From Chryseobacterium sp. 18061 (lineage in GTDB: Bacteria > Pseudomonadota > Gammaproteobacteria > Enterobacterales > Enterobacteriaceae): a stretch of DNA of 64,000 bases. A program made the translations under genes and the position numbers. Below, in pieces: positions 24,693 to 33,697 of the stretch. Within the stretch, counting starts at the first letter, position 1. The number at the start of each line of letters is the position of its first letter. The notes beneath the pieces were generated by a model. It ran no database searches. It was given only the letters and a program-made list of their open reading frames with translations, and was not told the DNA's origin. The stretch is taken from assembly GCA_902706205.1 (NCBI GenBank), contig CACSKA010000011.1, positions 1-64,000 on the forward strand. Direction: 5' to 3'.

Positions 24693-25682
24693 CTACCCCT
24701 GGTGATTGAGTTCATGCAGGCGGACGCAGCTTACCCAATGCTCGTCGTTCACCTGTTGTTCTTGCGGAATGTTCCGGGCACATGCGTCAGTGGCACTTGG
24801 GCAACGGGTACGAAATACGCAGCCAGACGGCGGTGAGATAGGGCTTGGAATATCGCCTTTGAGCACGATGCGCTGTTTCTTTTTCGTCGGGTCCGGTATC
24901 GGGGCGGCGGAAAGCAGCGCTTGGGTGTACGGGTGGCGTGGGCGGGAATACACCTCGCGGCAAGGGCCTCGCTCCATGACGCGACCTAAATACATGACGA
25001 TGACCTCGTCACACAAATACTCAACGACGCTGAGATCATGGGCAATGAATAGCAGCGTTAGCCCGAGGGATTCCTGCAATTCACCGAGCAAATTCAGTAC
25101 CTGCGCCTGCACTGACACATCCAGCGCAGAAACGGATTCATCCGCCACAATAAAGTCTGGCTCCACGGCAATGGCCCGGGCGATGCCGATGCGCTGACGT
25201 TGACCACCTGAAAACTCATGAGGGTAACGATCCGCATGTTCCGGCTGTAGCCCGACTTGAATCAGCAACGCCTCGATGCGTTTTTTACGTGCTTCACCTG
25301 TCGGGAAGCCGCAGGTATTCAGCGCTTCAGCGATGATTTGCGCCACTTTCATTCGTGGATTGAGGCTGGAAAACGGATCCTGAAAGATTATCTGCATTTT
25401 TTGACGATAACGTTTCATCGCTTTTGGCGGGAGTGCCAGCACATCGGTATTGTCAAAAAACACTTTGCCGGAGGTTGGCTCCAGCAGGCGTAAAATTGCC
25501 CGTCCGGCGGTGGTTTTCCCTGAACCAGATTCGCCGACCAGCCCCACGGTGCTGCCACGTTTTATATCGAAGGTGAGTGATTCAACCGCGTGAACCGTCC
25601 GCCCGTCCGGCGTTTTAAAATACTGGCACAACCCTTCGACGCGTAATAACGGCAGGGGTGGGGGGGTTAATATTTCACTCAT
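24693..25682 (-). CDS. Dipeptide/oligopeptide-type ABC transporter ATPase (OppF/DppF-like)
   Basis: 329 residues from the ATG at 25682 (a GTG at 25691 would add three). Walker A is GESGSGKTT, the signature FSGGQRQRIGIARA and Walker B DFIVADESVSALDVS; note Glu-Ser where most have Glu-Pro. The C-terminal oligopeptide-transporter extension is present, with Cys in SGCVFRTRCPSATDAC, which in this family can hold an iron-sulfur cluster. It overlaps the upstream ATPase gene by 8 bp. Together the two ATPases power a five-part importer with the two permeases and the binding protein of the same operon. Confidence 0.9.
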   Translation of the reverse strand: MSEILTPPPLPLLRVEGLCQYFKTPDGRTVHAVESLTFDIKRGSTVGLVGESGSGKTTAGRAILRLLEPTSGKVFFDNTDVLALPPKAMKRYRQKMQIIFQDPFSSLNPRMKVAQIIAEALNTCGFPTGEARKKRIEALLIQVGLQPEHADRYPHEFSGGQRQRIGIARAIAVEPDFIVADESVSALDVSVQAQVLNLLGELQESLGLTLLFIAHDLSVVEYLCDEVIVMYLGRVMERGPCREVYSRPRHPYTQALLSAAPIPDPTKKKQRIVLKGDIPSPISPPSGCVFRTRCPSATDACARNIPQEQQVNDEHWVSCVRLHELNHQG

Positions 25683-26694
25683 GATGGTCACTCCAGATAC
25701 AGCGCGACAATGCGCCGTTGCGCGTAGGCCGGAGTTTCGGGCGCTCCGTCAAACAGGCGTTGGTGACATGTTCGCAGCGGGGGGAGAACGCACAGCCTTC
25801 GGGCAAGTTACTTAATGGAGGGACTGAGCCTGGGATAGCATAAAGTTGTCCGCGAGAGGTTTCTGAGACAGCCACATGATTATTGGGTGTACAGGCCAGC
25901 AGTCCGCGGGTGTAGGGGTGCTGCGGATGAGCGAACAGCGTATCGACCGGAGCGTGTTCCACGACGCGTCCGGCATACATAACCACCACATCTTGGGCAA
26001 TTTCCGCTACCACGCCGAGATTGTGCGTGATGAAAATCATGCTCATGCCCATCTCGCGTTGTAGGTTTTTGAGCAAATCGAGTATTTGTGCCTGAATAGT
26101 GACATCCAGCGCAGTCGTGGGCTCATCAGCAATCAGTAGCGAAGGATTGCAGGAGAGGGCCAGGGCTATCATCACGCGCTGACGCATCCCGCCTGACATG
26201 CTGTGGGGATAATCATCAATACGCGTCGCGGCGGCTGGGATCTCGACTTTTTCCAGCATTTGAATGGCCCGACGGCGCGCGTCCTGTTTGGACATCGGCT
26301 GATGCAGGGTGATCATCTCCATGATTTGTTCGCCGACCGTGAACAGCGGGTTCAGGCTGGTCATCGGTTCCTGAAAAATCATGGCAATCTCTTTGCCGCG
26401 GAGGGTCTGATATTGCGCAGACGTAAATGTTTCCAGGTGCAAATTCTCCTGTTTACGGTTGCGGTAAAGAATTTCGCCTCCGGCTATCCGCCCATTTTTT
26501 GCCAACAGACCCATGATCGATAAGCTGGTAACCGATTTACCCGAACCGGATTCGCCGACGACAGCCAGCGTTTGTCCACGTTTCAGGTCAAAGGTGACCC
26601 CATCGACCGGCATCACACTTTGACGTTTCTGGTCAAAGCAGATTTGCAGTTCGTTGACCGACAAAATGACATCGTCATGATGGGCTGACGTCAT
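25675..26694 (-). CDS. Dipeptide/oligopeptide-type ABC transporter ATPase (OppD/DppD-like)
   Basis: 339 residues. Walker A is GESGSGKSV, the signature MSGGMRQRVMIALALS (the MSGGM form is typical of the OppD/DppD subunit) and Walker B LLIADEPTTALDVT. The C-terminal extension carries EGCAFSPRCEHVTNAC. It pairs with the OppF-like subunit. The start ATG at 26694 overlaps the amidohydrolase stop as ATGA, showing translational coupling; placing an enzyme gene inside a transporter operon suggests that it acts on the imported compound. Confidence 0.9.
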   Translation of the reverse strand: MTSAHHDDVILSVNELQICFDQKRQSVMPVDGVTFDLKRGQTLAVVGESGSGKSVTSLSIMGLLAKNGRIAGGEILYRNRKQENLHLETFTSAQYQTLRGKEIAMIFQEPMTSLNPLFTVGEQIMEMITLHQPMSKQDARRRAIQMLEKVEIPAAATRIDDYPHSMSGGMRQRVMIALALSCNPSLLIADEPTTALDVTIQAQILDLLKNLQREMGMSMIFITHNLGVVAEIAQDVVVMYAGRVVEHAPVDTLFAHPQHPYTRGLLACTPNNHVAVSETSRGQLYAIPGSVPPLSNLPEGCAFSPRCEHVTNACLTERPKLRPTRNGALSRCIWSDHHE

Positions 26695-27908
26695 ACATGC
26701 CCCCCGCAGGTGCAGCGCGTGGTGGCCTCGGTGGGCTGATAGCGTGACGCTTCCCAGAATTGCGCCCCCAATATGGTAAAGCGGGGGTCAAACACCTGCT
26801 TCAGTGCACTTTGCACGCCTTTAGAATCACGCACCACCAAATCAGAATCGTTCAAATCGAAAAGGGTGAAGTTGGCGCGATCCCCAGGTTGCAGACCGTT
26901 CGGGTAAGGGCGATTGATAACCTGGCGGGGACGAGTGCTGGACGCATGGATAACATCCACAAGGGGCATACCGAGCGACAGCAATTTCGACATGGTGGTG
27001 GACATATCCCATACGGAGCCTGCCATCGAGCGCTTATGAATATCAGTAGAAATGGTGTCAGGTAGCAGCTTATTACCCAAAGCCGCTTTGGCCACATCGA
27101 AGGAGAAGGAAGCTCCTCCATGACCGACATCCATCACCACTCCTCTTGCCTGGGAGGTTTCCACCAGGCGATAGAGTTCTTCATCTTCGAGAATTGAACC
27201 GCCGATTTTGCCATTAAAGCAGTGCGTAATAATGTCACCTTCGCCCAACTCTTTTAGCACATCGTCGTACAGCGGTAGCGGTTCACCGACGTGAACCATA
27301 ATGGGTAATTTCAGGATTCGACCCAGTTTTTTGGCGAGTTTGACCGGGGCGATATCCCAGCCTCCCGTGATGGTCCCACTGGCGCGGACTTTTAAACCGA
27401 CGATTAAATCGCGGTTGGCTTCGACCGTGGCGGCAATGCGGTCAACATCTACCGATGCCAGCCCGGTTAATTCGCTAACGCGGTTACATGCGACCAGGCC
27501 AATGGATCCCAGGTTCAAAAAGGCAAAAATATCTTCACTGGCAGATTCTATTATCAGCTCGCGTAAGCCGTGGAAATTCGCTTCCCCTGCGGAACCAGCA
27601 TCGACCAGCGTGGTGACGCCACGCGACAGGCCGCATACTTCGGGCTTAATGGAAATATCGGTGCCGCCATACCAGATGTGGGTGTGTAAATCAGTCCAAC
27701 CCGGCGATAGCCAGCTGCGGTTGCCGTTGATTATCTTAACGTCATGGGTGGGGCGGATATTTGCTGCAGCGTGCATCACGCGTCCATCGCTGCCAATCAA
27801 AATATCCACACAGCCGTTTTCGGTTTGTGGCATCGCCGCCGCAAAGCCAATTGGCTTCACTGCCTTGATCAATAACGCTTCTTTAATTTGTGTATTGTCA
27901 GTATTCAT
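26691..27908 (-). CDS. Amidohydrolase, deacetylase-like (EF0837/Atu3266 type)
   Basis: 405 residues of the amidohydrolase superfamily with a binuclear metal site: H75 and H77 (WTDLHTH), carbamylated Lys K173 (GLKVRAS), H206 (IMVHVGEP), H229 (ITHCFNG) and D289 (ISTDIHKR). The pattern resembles the EF0837/Atu3266 group, annotated as deacetylases or acyl-ester hydrolases and often encoded beside a SelA-like PLP protein, as here. Dihydroorotase is less likely because of that context. It may remove an acyl group from the imported compound before the PLP enzyme acts. The start at 27908 overlaps the permease stop by 1 bp (TGATG). Confidence 0.78.
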   Translation of the reverse strand: MNTDNTQIKEALLIKAVKPIGFAAAMPQTENGCVDILIGSDGRVMHAAANIRPTHDVKIINGNRSWLSPGWTDLHTHIWYGGTDISIKPEVCGLSRGVTTLVDAGSAGEANFHGLRELIIESASEDIFAFLNLGSIGLVACNRVSELTGLASVDVDRIAATVEANRDLIVGLKVRASGTITGGWDIAPVKLAKKLGRILKLPIMVHVGEPLPLYDDVLKELGEGDIITHCFNGKIGGSILEDEELYRLVETSQARGVVMDVGHGGASFSFDVAKAALGNKLLPDTISTDIHKRSMAGSVWDMSTTMSKLLSLGMPLVDVIHASSTRPRQVINRPYPNGLQPGDRANFTLFDLNDSDLVVRDSKGVQSALKQVFDPRFTILGAQFWEASRYQPTEATTRCTCGGHV

Positions 27909-28777
27909 CAGGCACCTTTCGCAAGTCGAGGATCGAGTAAGTCGCGCAAGCCATCGCCCAGTAACTGGAGCGACAGCACGGTAATCACAATGGCAAGACC
28001 GGGGAACAGCATGATCCAGCTGGCCTGATCCATATATTGACGGCCCTGGCTTATCATCGTGCCCCACGTTGGAATATCCGGCGAAACGCCGACGCCCAGG
28101 AAGGACAGACCGGCCTCCGCCAGAATGGCGTTGGCAAAAATAAACGTACACTGCACCAACAGTGGTGACGTCAGGTTGCGCAGAATGTGACGATATAAAA
28201 TCACCGGCGTTGGTACGGCCAGAGCTTTGGCGGCTTCAACGTACGGCAGTTCACGGATGACCTGAGTAGATGCGCGGATCACCCTTGCCATTCGCGGCGT
28301 ATAGACAATCCCCAATGCGATAACCACGTTCGTAGAGGAGGGGCCAAGTGCGGCGACCAGTGCAATTGCAAGCAGGATGTCCGGGAATGCCATCATGGCG
28401 TCAATCAGTCGTGAAAGAGGGGCATCTAATGCGCGGAAATATCCTGCAAGTAAGCCGAGTAACACGCCGGTGATGGAGGTGAAGACCACCACGGCAATAC
28501 CTACACTTAACGACGTTTGTCCGGCGAACAGGATTCTGGAAAAGACATCCCGCCCTAGTTCATCGGTACCCATAATATGGAGTAGGTCCGGGGCTTTAAG
28601 ACGATGGATAATGGCCAGTTGACTTGGATTGAAAGGTGCAAGCCATGGAGCCAGCGCGGCACTGACGATAACCAGACCGAGTAAAACTGCGGCAATGGCA
28701 GTAGTCGGTCGTGACATCAACTGCCAGAAAAATGAATCCTGGCGTGCGGTTGTGTTTACTACGAGTGAAATAGACAT
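27908..28777 (-). CDS. Dipeptide-type ABC transporter permease (DppC/OppC-like)
   Basis: 289 residues. One N-terminal helix is followed by a periplasmic loop with the family sequence HIMGTDELGRDVFSRILFAGQTSL, then five more helices. The EAA loop that contacts the ATPases reads EAAKALAVPTPVILYRHILRN. The LAEAGLSFLGVGVSPDIPTWG segment is typical of DppC. The start overlaps the stop of the partner permease by 1 bp (TGATG). Confidence 0.9.
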   Translation of the reverse strand: MSISLVVNTTARQDSFFWQLMSRPTTAIAAVLLGLVIVSAALAPWLAPFNPSQLAIIHRLKAPDLLHIMGTDELGRDVFSRILFAGQTSLSVGIAVVVFTSITGVLLGLLAGYFRALDAPLSRLIDAMMAFPDILLAIALVAALGPSSTNVVIALGIVYTPRMARVIRASTQVIRELPYVEAAKALAVPTPVILYRHILRNLTSPLLVQCTFIFANAILAEAGLSFLGVGVSPDIPTWGTMISQGRQYMDQASWIMLFPGLAIVITVLSLQLLGDGLRDLLDPRLAKGA

Positions 28778-29718
28778 CAGTAACGTACCCTCGGATCAAT
28801 CCACAGATACAACATATCGACCGCAAAATTCATCAGCACATACAGGCCGGAAATGACCAGCAACGTGCCCTGGATAACGGGGTAATCCCTGCGTAATACC
28901 GCCGAAACGGTGAGGCTACCGACGCCTGGGATGCCAAATACTGTTTCGGTGACGATGGCACCCGAAATAAGCAATGCGGCGGTCAGTCCGATAACGGTTA
29001 CTACAGGGATGAGCGCATTTTTAAATGCGTGTTTAACCACCACGCGATACTCCGACATCCCTTTAGCCCGCGCAGTGCGTACGTAATCATCGTTCAGTAC
29101 ATCGAGCATACTGGCGCGGGTAAAACGCATTATCAGGGCTGAGCACACCGCACCCAATGAAAGTGCAGGTAGCAACAGATGATTCATCCGTTCGCCAAAG
29201 GTGGCCGTCGGACCGCCATAGCCTGAGGTATCGAACCAGCCGAGCTTGACGGCAAAGAACTGAATAAACAGCAGGCCAAGCCAGAAAGAGGGAATACTGG
29301 CTGAAAGCATGGCCACGGCGGTGGCGATTTGGTCAAACCACGATCCGCGGTAGTAAGCGGATAAAATCCCGACCGGTAGAGCGATAAGCGTCGCGACCAA
29401 CAACGCCATCAGCGTTAAGAAAAAGGTCGGTTCAGCTCGCTGCCACAGAGCTTCTGTCACCGGGATATTCAGGAATATAGAGTGGCCTAAGTCGCCATGC
29501 AGCACCCCGGTTATGTAGTGAAAGAACTGCTGCCACAGTGGGGCATTTAACCCCATCTGATCGCGCAGGGCGGCAATATCAGCGCCGGTGGCATCAGGTC
29601 CCAACATCACCGCAGCAGGATCGCCGGGCGTAATGTGGACAATCAGAAACACCAGACTAATGACAATAGCCATCACGACGGCCATGCCAAATAAACGATG
29701 TAATGTTGAACGTATCAT
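28777..29718 (-). CDS. Dipeptide-type ABC transporter permease (DppB/OppB-like)
   Basis: 313 residues with six membrane helices. The N-terminal motif HITPGDPAAVMLG and the large loop ending GDLGHSIF are characteristic, and the EAA-like loop reads YVRTARAKGMSEYRVVVKHAFKNALIP. It ends YLWIDPRVRY, as DppB proteins do. The start at 29718 (MIRSTLHRLFG) is chosen over a much longer open frame because it begins a normal first membrane helix and leaves a 16-bp gap to the binding-protein gene. Confidence 0.9.
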   Translation of the reverse strand: MIRSTLHRLFGMAVVMAIVISLVFLIVHITPGDPAAVMLGPDATGADIAALRDQMGLNAPLWQQFFHYITGVLHGDLGHSIFLNIPVTEALWQRAEPTFFLTLMALLVATLIALPVGILSAYYRGSWFDQIATAVAMLSASIPSFWLGLLFIQFFAVKLGWFDTSGYGGPTATFGERMNHLLLPALSLGAVCSALIMRFTRASMLDVLNDDYVRTARAKGMSEYRVVVKHAFKNALIPVVTVIGLTAALLISGAIVTETVFGIPGVGSLTVSAVLRRDYPVIQGTLLVISGLYVLMNFAVDMLYLWIDPRVRY

Positions 29719-29734
29719 CCCGAACCTCGGCACG

Positions 29735-31270
29735 TTATTGGGTGAGATAGGCATTCCAGAAATACGGCCATGGCGCAGGTGTGACGCCCTGCAAATGTGG
29801 AGACTGTGCCGCCAGGGCATTAAAGTTCCCGACCTTAAACATCGGTACGTCTTCGTAAATCGCCTTCTGCACATTGGCCCACAGCACTGTGCGTTTTTGC
29901 GGATCGATTTCGCTGTTAAAGGCCTGTAAGGCGGCATGTTTTTTGTCGGAGCTCCACCAACCCGGCGAGGTGTCAGACATAATGCCGGTCAGTGAAGGTT
30001 CTGGCAGGAAAGGGCTGTGGCTGATGTACATATCCCAGCGCGCAGGGTTCGCTCGGTTTTGAGTTAACGATGCCCACTCCTGAACATCAAGCTGGACTTT
30101 AAATCCTGCGGCTTCGAGGTATGCCTGAGCCACCTGGGCCAGTTTGTAATGGAATTCATACTGGCGGCTGGTCAGAATGCGCAACGGCTGACCCTGATAA
30201 TTTGCCTGCTTCAGCAATTGTTGTGCTTTGGTGGTATCGCCCATCGGCTGATAAGGGGCCGTGCCCGCTTCGGTATGCCAAATATTCCCTTTGGGATACA
30301 TCGCGCCATCAAGGGTGAAAAACGCCGGAGATCCGAACGCTGCTGTCATCATATCTTGCGGTGCCAGTGCGGCCTGAATGGCTTTCCTTATCAGAATATT
30401 CGATGCCAGACCTTGCTTGGTATTCATGACAAATACCGGCCAACCATAAGGTTTCAGTAAGACGGGTTTGTCTTTTCCACCCTCGATTTTTTTAAACGAT
30501 TCCACTGGCAGAGAGTCGACGTACTCAAACTGTCCGGAAACCGCGCCTTCGACACGGGTATTGGGCTCGGTGACCGGCACAAAACGGATTTCATCCAGAT
30601 ACTGCTTACGCGCGCCACCGTAGCCATTCGGTTCGCCCTCCAGGCTGTGATAACTGTCAAATCTCACCAACTGAATGAAGCGATCGGGCTGGTGGGATTT
30701 TAACTGGTAAGGCCCGGTGCCAATAAACGTGGACAACGGAGACTGTGCCGTTTGTGCTTGTGGCATGATCACTGCCGCGGAATTATTCATAGACAGGAGC
30801 GGCAGCAGGGGCGCATAAGGCTGGTTGAGGACAATTTTGATGCTGTAATCATCGGGCGTGGAGATGTCGATAATTTTTTCTGCGGTCTGTCGTCCTCGAC
30901 TGGAAATTTTCTCCCAGCGCTGTAATGAAGCCAGCACATCCTTTGCCGTCATCGGTTGCCCATTATGGAACGTGACGCCTTTTCGCAGTGGGATCACATA
31001 TGTTTTACCGTCGTCAGAAAGGGTGGGCATTGCGCTGGCCAGCAGCGGGATAACTTTGCTGCTGGCATCAAAGGTATAAAGCGTTTCGAAGATATGTTGG
31101 GTAATGGTTCCCACCAGGTCAGCGGTCGAGACCATCGGGTCAAGGGTGGGGGGCTCGCCTATCATGGCGACATTGATAATGCCGCCCTTGGCAGGCTCAC
31201 TTTGTGCGGAAACACTTACACTGCTTAACGTCAGTAAGGCGACAAGGGTGTACCGTAATATTTTTCGCAT
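29735..31270 (-). CDS. Family 5 extracellular solute-binding protein of the peptide/nickel class
   Basis: 511 residues with a signal peptide (MRKILRYTLVALLTLSSVSVSA). SBP_bac_5 features are GEPPTLDPMVSTADL near the start, LRKGVTFHNGQPMTAKDV, and a second lobe with IRKAIQAALAPQDM. No lipobox is present, so it is free in the periplasm. It is the first gene of the operon and must decide what the importer carries: a peptide or another amide-linked compound is likely, given the downstream hydrolase. It is only distantly like DppA or DdpA. Confidence 0.9.
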   Translation of the reverse strand: MRKILRYTLVALLTLSSVSVSAQSEPAKGGIINVAMIGEPPTLDPMVSTADLVGTITQHIFETLYTFDASSKVIPLLASAMPTLSDDGKTYVIPLRKGVTFHNGQPMTAKDVLASLQRWEKISSRGRQTAEKIIDISTPDDYSIKIVLNQPYAPLLPLLSMNNSAAVIMPQAQTAQSPLSTFIGTGPYQLKSHQPDRFIQLVRFDSYHSLEGEPNGYGGARKQYLDEIRFVPVTEPNTRVEGAVSGQFEYVDSLPVESFKKIEGGKDKPVLLKPYGWPVFVMNTKQGLASNILIRKAIQAALAPQDMMTAAFGSPAFFTLDGAMYPKGNIWHTEAGTAPYQPMGDTTKAQQLLKQANYQGQPLRILTSRQYEFHYKLAQVAQAYLEAAGFKVQLDVQEWASLTQNRANPARWDMYISHSPFLPEPSLTGIMSDTSPGWWSSDKKHAALQAFNSEIDPQKRTVLWANVQKAIYEDVPMFKVGNFNALAAQSPHLQGVTPAPWPYFWNAYLTQ

Positions 31271-31488
31271 GTGTTGTTACCCTGCTTCACAATTATGGAA
31301 TATATGTTTTATTTGTGTAACTGGGGTGTAAAATTGCAGTTTCCGAAAAGGGGGTCAAATACTTTTGGTCCCGTGTTGTATTTTCTGAATCTGATTCACA
31401 TTTTGGGGTGATTTTTGAACGAAAAGCGACGGGAGGTTATGCGGACTGTGTAAGGCTGCGCGAAGCTGAATGCTGAGGCCTGTTCGAT
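31271..31488. promoter_or_regulatory. Promoter region of the nine-gene operon, with a perfect 13-bp palindrome
   Basis: 218 bp between the binding-protein start and the tRNA repeat. TGAATCTGATTCA at 31386-31398 is a perfect palindrome about its central T and lies 116 bp before the start codon. Its form fits a dimeric regulator such as the IclR protein of the operon. No other gene is visible. Confidence 0.45.
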
Positions 31489-31501
31489 AGACGAAAAAAA
31501 A

Positions 31502-31529
31502 GCCCGCATTTTCATGCGAGCTCTTCTTA
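31502..31529 (-). terminator. Terminator of tRNA-Ser copy 1
   Basis: Read on the minus strand, GAGCTCGCATG AAAA TGCGGGCTTTTTTTT forms a stem followed by eight T residues. Confidence 0.88.
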
Positions 31530-31534
31530 AAATA

Positions 31535-31622
31535 TGGCGGTGAGAGAGGGGTTCGAACCCTCGATACGTTGCCGTATACACACTTTCCAGGCGTGCTCCT
31601 TCAGCCACTCGGACACCTCACC
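31535..31622 (-). tRNA. tRNA-Ser(GGA), copy 1
   Basis: 88 nt on the minus strand, from GGTGAGGTGTCCGAGTGGC to the encoded GCCA end. The anticodon loop CTGGAAA gives anticodon GGA (UCC/UCU codons). The long variable arm of class II tRNAs is present (ACGGCAACGT), and the T loop reads GGTTCGAACC. The sequence is that of E. coli serX/serW. An identical gene lies at 45477-45564. It has its own promoter at 31665-31693. Confidence 0.97.
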
Positions 31623-31664
31623 ATATTGTATCGCTGCCTTACCTCTCGGGGGCAACGGGGCGCT

Positions 31665-31693
31665 ACTATAGGGAGTTGGATGAAAACGGTCAA
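31665..31693 (-). promoter_or_regulatory. Sigma70 promoter of tRNA-Ser copy 1
   Basis: On the minus strand -35 TTGACC (31693-31688) and -10 TATAGT (31670-31665) are 17 bp apart, followed by the GC-rich discriminator AGCGCCCC typical of stringently controlled stable RNA promoters. Confidence 0.85.
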
Positions 31694-31758
31694 GGATAAT
31701 TTCTGGCTTTTGACGTATTCGGTTAAGCAATGAACACCGCTGTACGATTCAGCTTCAT

Positions 31759-32715
31759 TTACCTTCCTGTCGCTATCACTTTTTCCGCTTTCCAGCAGCG
31801 AGTAGCCTGATTACCAGGAAGAGTGCGCAATGGCTGTGGAGCGCTACAGCCACTTTCTGCCCATGGGCAGCGATCGCGAAAATAGCAGCCAGTCGGGAGG
31901 TGACGGTTACCGGGCAGTTCGGTATTTTTTGGGGCTTCACCCAATGGAGTATCAAGGCGCGGTACCGACTCCATCAACAAGCGGGTATAGGGGTGTGCCG
32001 GGGCTTCCAGAACGTGTTGGGTATCCCCCATTTCCACCACCTGGCCGAGATACATCACCGCCACACGGTCGCTCATATGGCGTACCACCGAGACGTTATG
32101 CGAAATGAGAATGTAGGTCAGATTTTGCTGTCGCTGCAAGGTCACCAATAGATTCAGGATTTGCGCCTGTACTGAAATATCCAGTGCAGAGGTGGGCTCG
32201 TCGAGTACCATAATATCGGGCTGAGCAGATAGCGCGCGGGCGATAGCGATACGCTGTCGCTGTCCGCCGGAAAAGGCGTGCGGTGGTCGGTCAAGATACT
32301 CTGGCCGAACCCCGACCTGTTGCGCCAGTTGTTCTGCCAGCGCCCGGCGAACCTTTTCACTGGAGCGCGATGCAATCCATACCGGCTCCGTAATGATGCG
32401 CCAGGCTGGCAGGCGTGGATCGAGCGAGGAGAGTGGATCCTGAAACACCATTTGCATTCCACCCCCGGGTCTGTCTGCCGGTAAGCGGGAACGATCGAGC
32501 TGGCCTGTGCCCGGCGTCAACATTCCCATCAACAGTTTTGCCAGGGTGCTTTTGCCGCAGCCAGATTCCCCCACAATACCCAGCGTTTCGCCGCGTCGTA
32601 CCGTTAAATCGAGGCCATTGAGCGCATGAACATACTCGGTCACCTTACCGAGCCAGTTTCTCCGGGACGGGAAGGCAAGGTGAACATTGGTCAGTTCGAG
32701 CAGGCAGTCAGACAT
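31759..32715 (-). CDS. ddpF: DdpF-like ATPase of the D-Ala-D-Ala transporter
   Basis: 318 residues. Walker A GESGCGKST, signature FSGGQRQRIAIARAL, Walker B DIMVLDEPTSALDIS, and the peptide-transporter C-terminal extension with Cys in TGCYFRDRCPWAESGC. Last gene of a minus-strand operon in the order rpiR, ddpX, A, B, C, D, F, matching E. coli ddpXABCDF. The start at 32715 (MSDCLLELTNVHLAF) overlaps ddpD by 8 bp. The longer in-frame version would lie within ddpD and is rejected. It powers import of D-alanyl-D-alanine together with DdpD. Confidence 0.88.
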   Translation of the reverse strand: MSDCLLELTNVHLAFPSRRNWLGKVTEYVHALNGLDLTVRRGETLGIVGESGCGKSTLAKLLMGMLTPGTGQLDRSRLPADRPGGGMQMVFQDPLSSLDPRLPAWRIITEPVWIASRSSEKVRRALAEQLAQQVGVRPEYLDRPPHAFSGGQRQRIAIARALSAQPDIMVLDEPTSALDISVQAQILNLLVTLQRQQNLTYILISHNVSVVRHMSDRVAVMYLGQVVEMGDTQHVLEAPAHPYTRLLMESVPRLDTPLGEAPKNTELPGNRHLPTGCYFRDRCPWAESGCSAPQPLRTLPGNQATRCWKAEKVIATGR

Positions 32716-33697
32716 GCGCGTTCTCCTGTTGTGGATACCAGCAGGCGATGGCCCGACTGCCGTCATCCAGCGGGCGTAAAGGGGGCACGTTGCCACAGGC
32801 TTCCCTCGCGGCGAAACAGCGCTCACGGAAGACACAACCTGCCGGTAAGTTTGCCAGGTTGGGCACCGTTCCAGGAATAGAAGGAAGCGTTGAACGAGGT
32901 TCGCGGAATTCTGGCGCACTGTTCAACAAACCGAGGGTGTAAGGATGTTGTGGATGGTTCAACAGGCTGTGAGTATCCCCGCTTTCGATTACCGATCCGG
33001 CGTACATCACATACAAACGGTCACATAGCTGGGCGATGATCGCCATATCATGGCTAATAAACAGGACGGCGGTGCCCGTGGCTTTCGCTTTTTGTTTCAG
33101 CAGCCGCAGCACCTGGCGTTGGACCGTGACATCCAGCGCGGTAGTCGGTTCATCGGCAATCAACAGGTCCGGGTCGCAGGAGAAAGCGAGAGCAATCATC
33201 ACCCGCTGACGCATACCGCCGGAAAGCTCAAAAGGGTAGCGGTCCATCACCTGTAACGGATCGGCTATTTGCATATCCGTTAGCAGCGTGGCGGCATGTG
33301 CGCGGGCTTCGCGGACGGATAAGCGGCGATGCTGACGGATCACATCGACCATCTGCTTGCCAATGCGACGTGTAGGATTGAGGGCGGTCATCGGCTCCTG
33401 AAAGATCATCGCCACCCGACTGCCACGTAGCGTTCGCAAGGTTTTCTCCGGCGCAGTCAGCATGTCGGTACCCAGCAGGTTCACGCTGCCGCTCTTTATA
33501 TGGTAACTATCGGGCGGGATCAGGCGCATCGCGACCATTGCCGTCACTGATTTGCCAGATCCGGACTCACCCACCACACCGACGATTTCTCCCCGGTTAA
33601 CGTGCAGAGAAACCGCGTTCAGTACATGCGCCTCGCTTTGATAGAGCGGGAAGCTTAAACACAGGTCTTGAATGCTTAATACCCGTTCGCTCATCAT
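32708..33697 (-). CDS. ddpD: DdpD-like ATPase of the D-Ala-D-Ala transporter
   Basis: 329 residues (328 in E. coli DdpD). Walker A GESGSGKSV, signature LSGGMRQRVMIALAFS, Walker B LLIADEPTTALDVT, then the extension with Cys in AGCVFRERCFAAREAC. Two Met codons at the start make the first residue uncertain by one. Its start overlaps the ddpC stop (ATGA), consistent with a tightly coupled operon. Confidence 0.9.
   Translation of the reverse strand: MMSERVLSIQDLCLSFPLYQSEAHVLNAVSLHVNRGEIVGVVGESGSGKSVTAMVAMRLIPPDSYHIKSGSVNLLGTDMLTAPEKTLRTLRGSRVAMIFQEPMTALNPTRRIGKQMVDVIRQHRRLSVREARAHAATLLTDMQIADPLQVMDRYPFELSGGMRQRVMIALAFSCDPDLLIADEPTTALDVTVQRQVLRLLKQKAKATGTAVLFISHDMAIIAQLCDRLYVMYAGSVIESGDTHSLLNHPQHPYTLGLLNSAPEFREPRSTLPSIPGTVPNLANLPAGCVFRERCFAAREACGNVPPLRPLDDGSRAIACWYPQQENAHV

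Larger units (their letters stand above)
31489..31629. repeat. Direct repeat copy 1 (tRNA-Ser plus terminator)
   Basis: 31495-31629 is identical over 135 bp to 45437-45571. With five further bases (AGACG) and one extra A in the A run, the repeat extends to 31489. It covers the whole tRNA gene, its terminator and 7 bp of leader, and ends abruptly on both sides. Confidence 0.95.
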
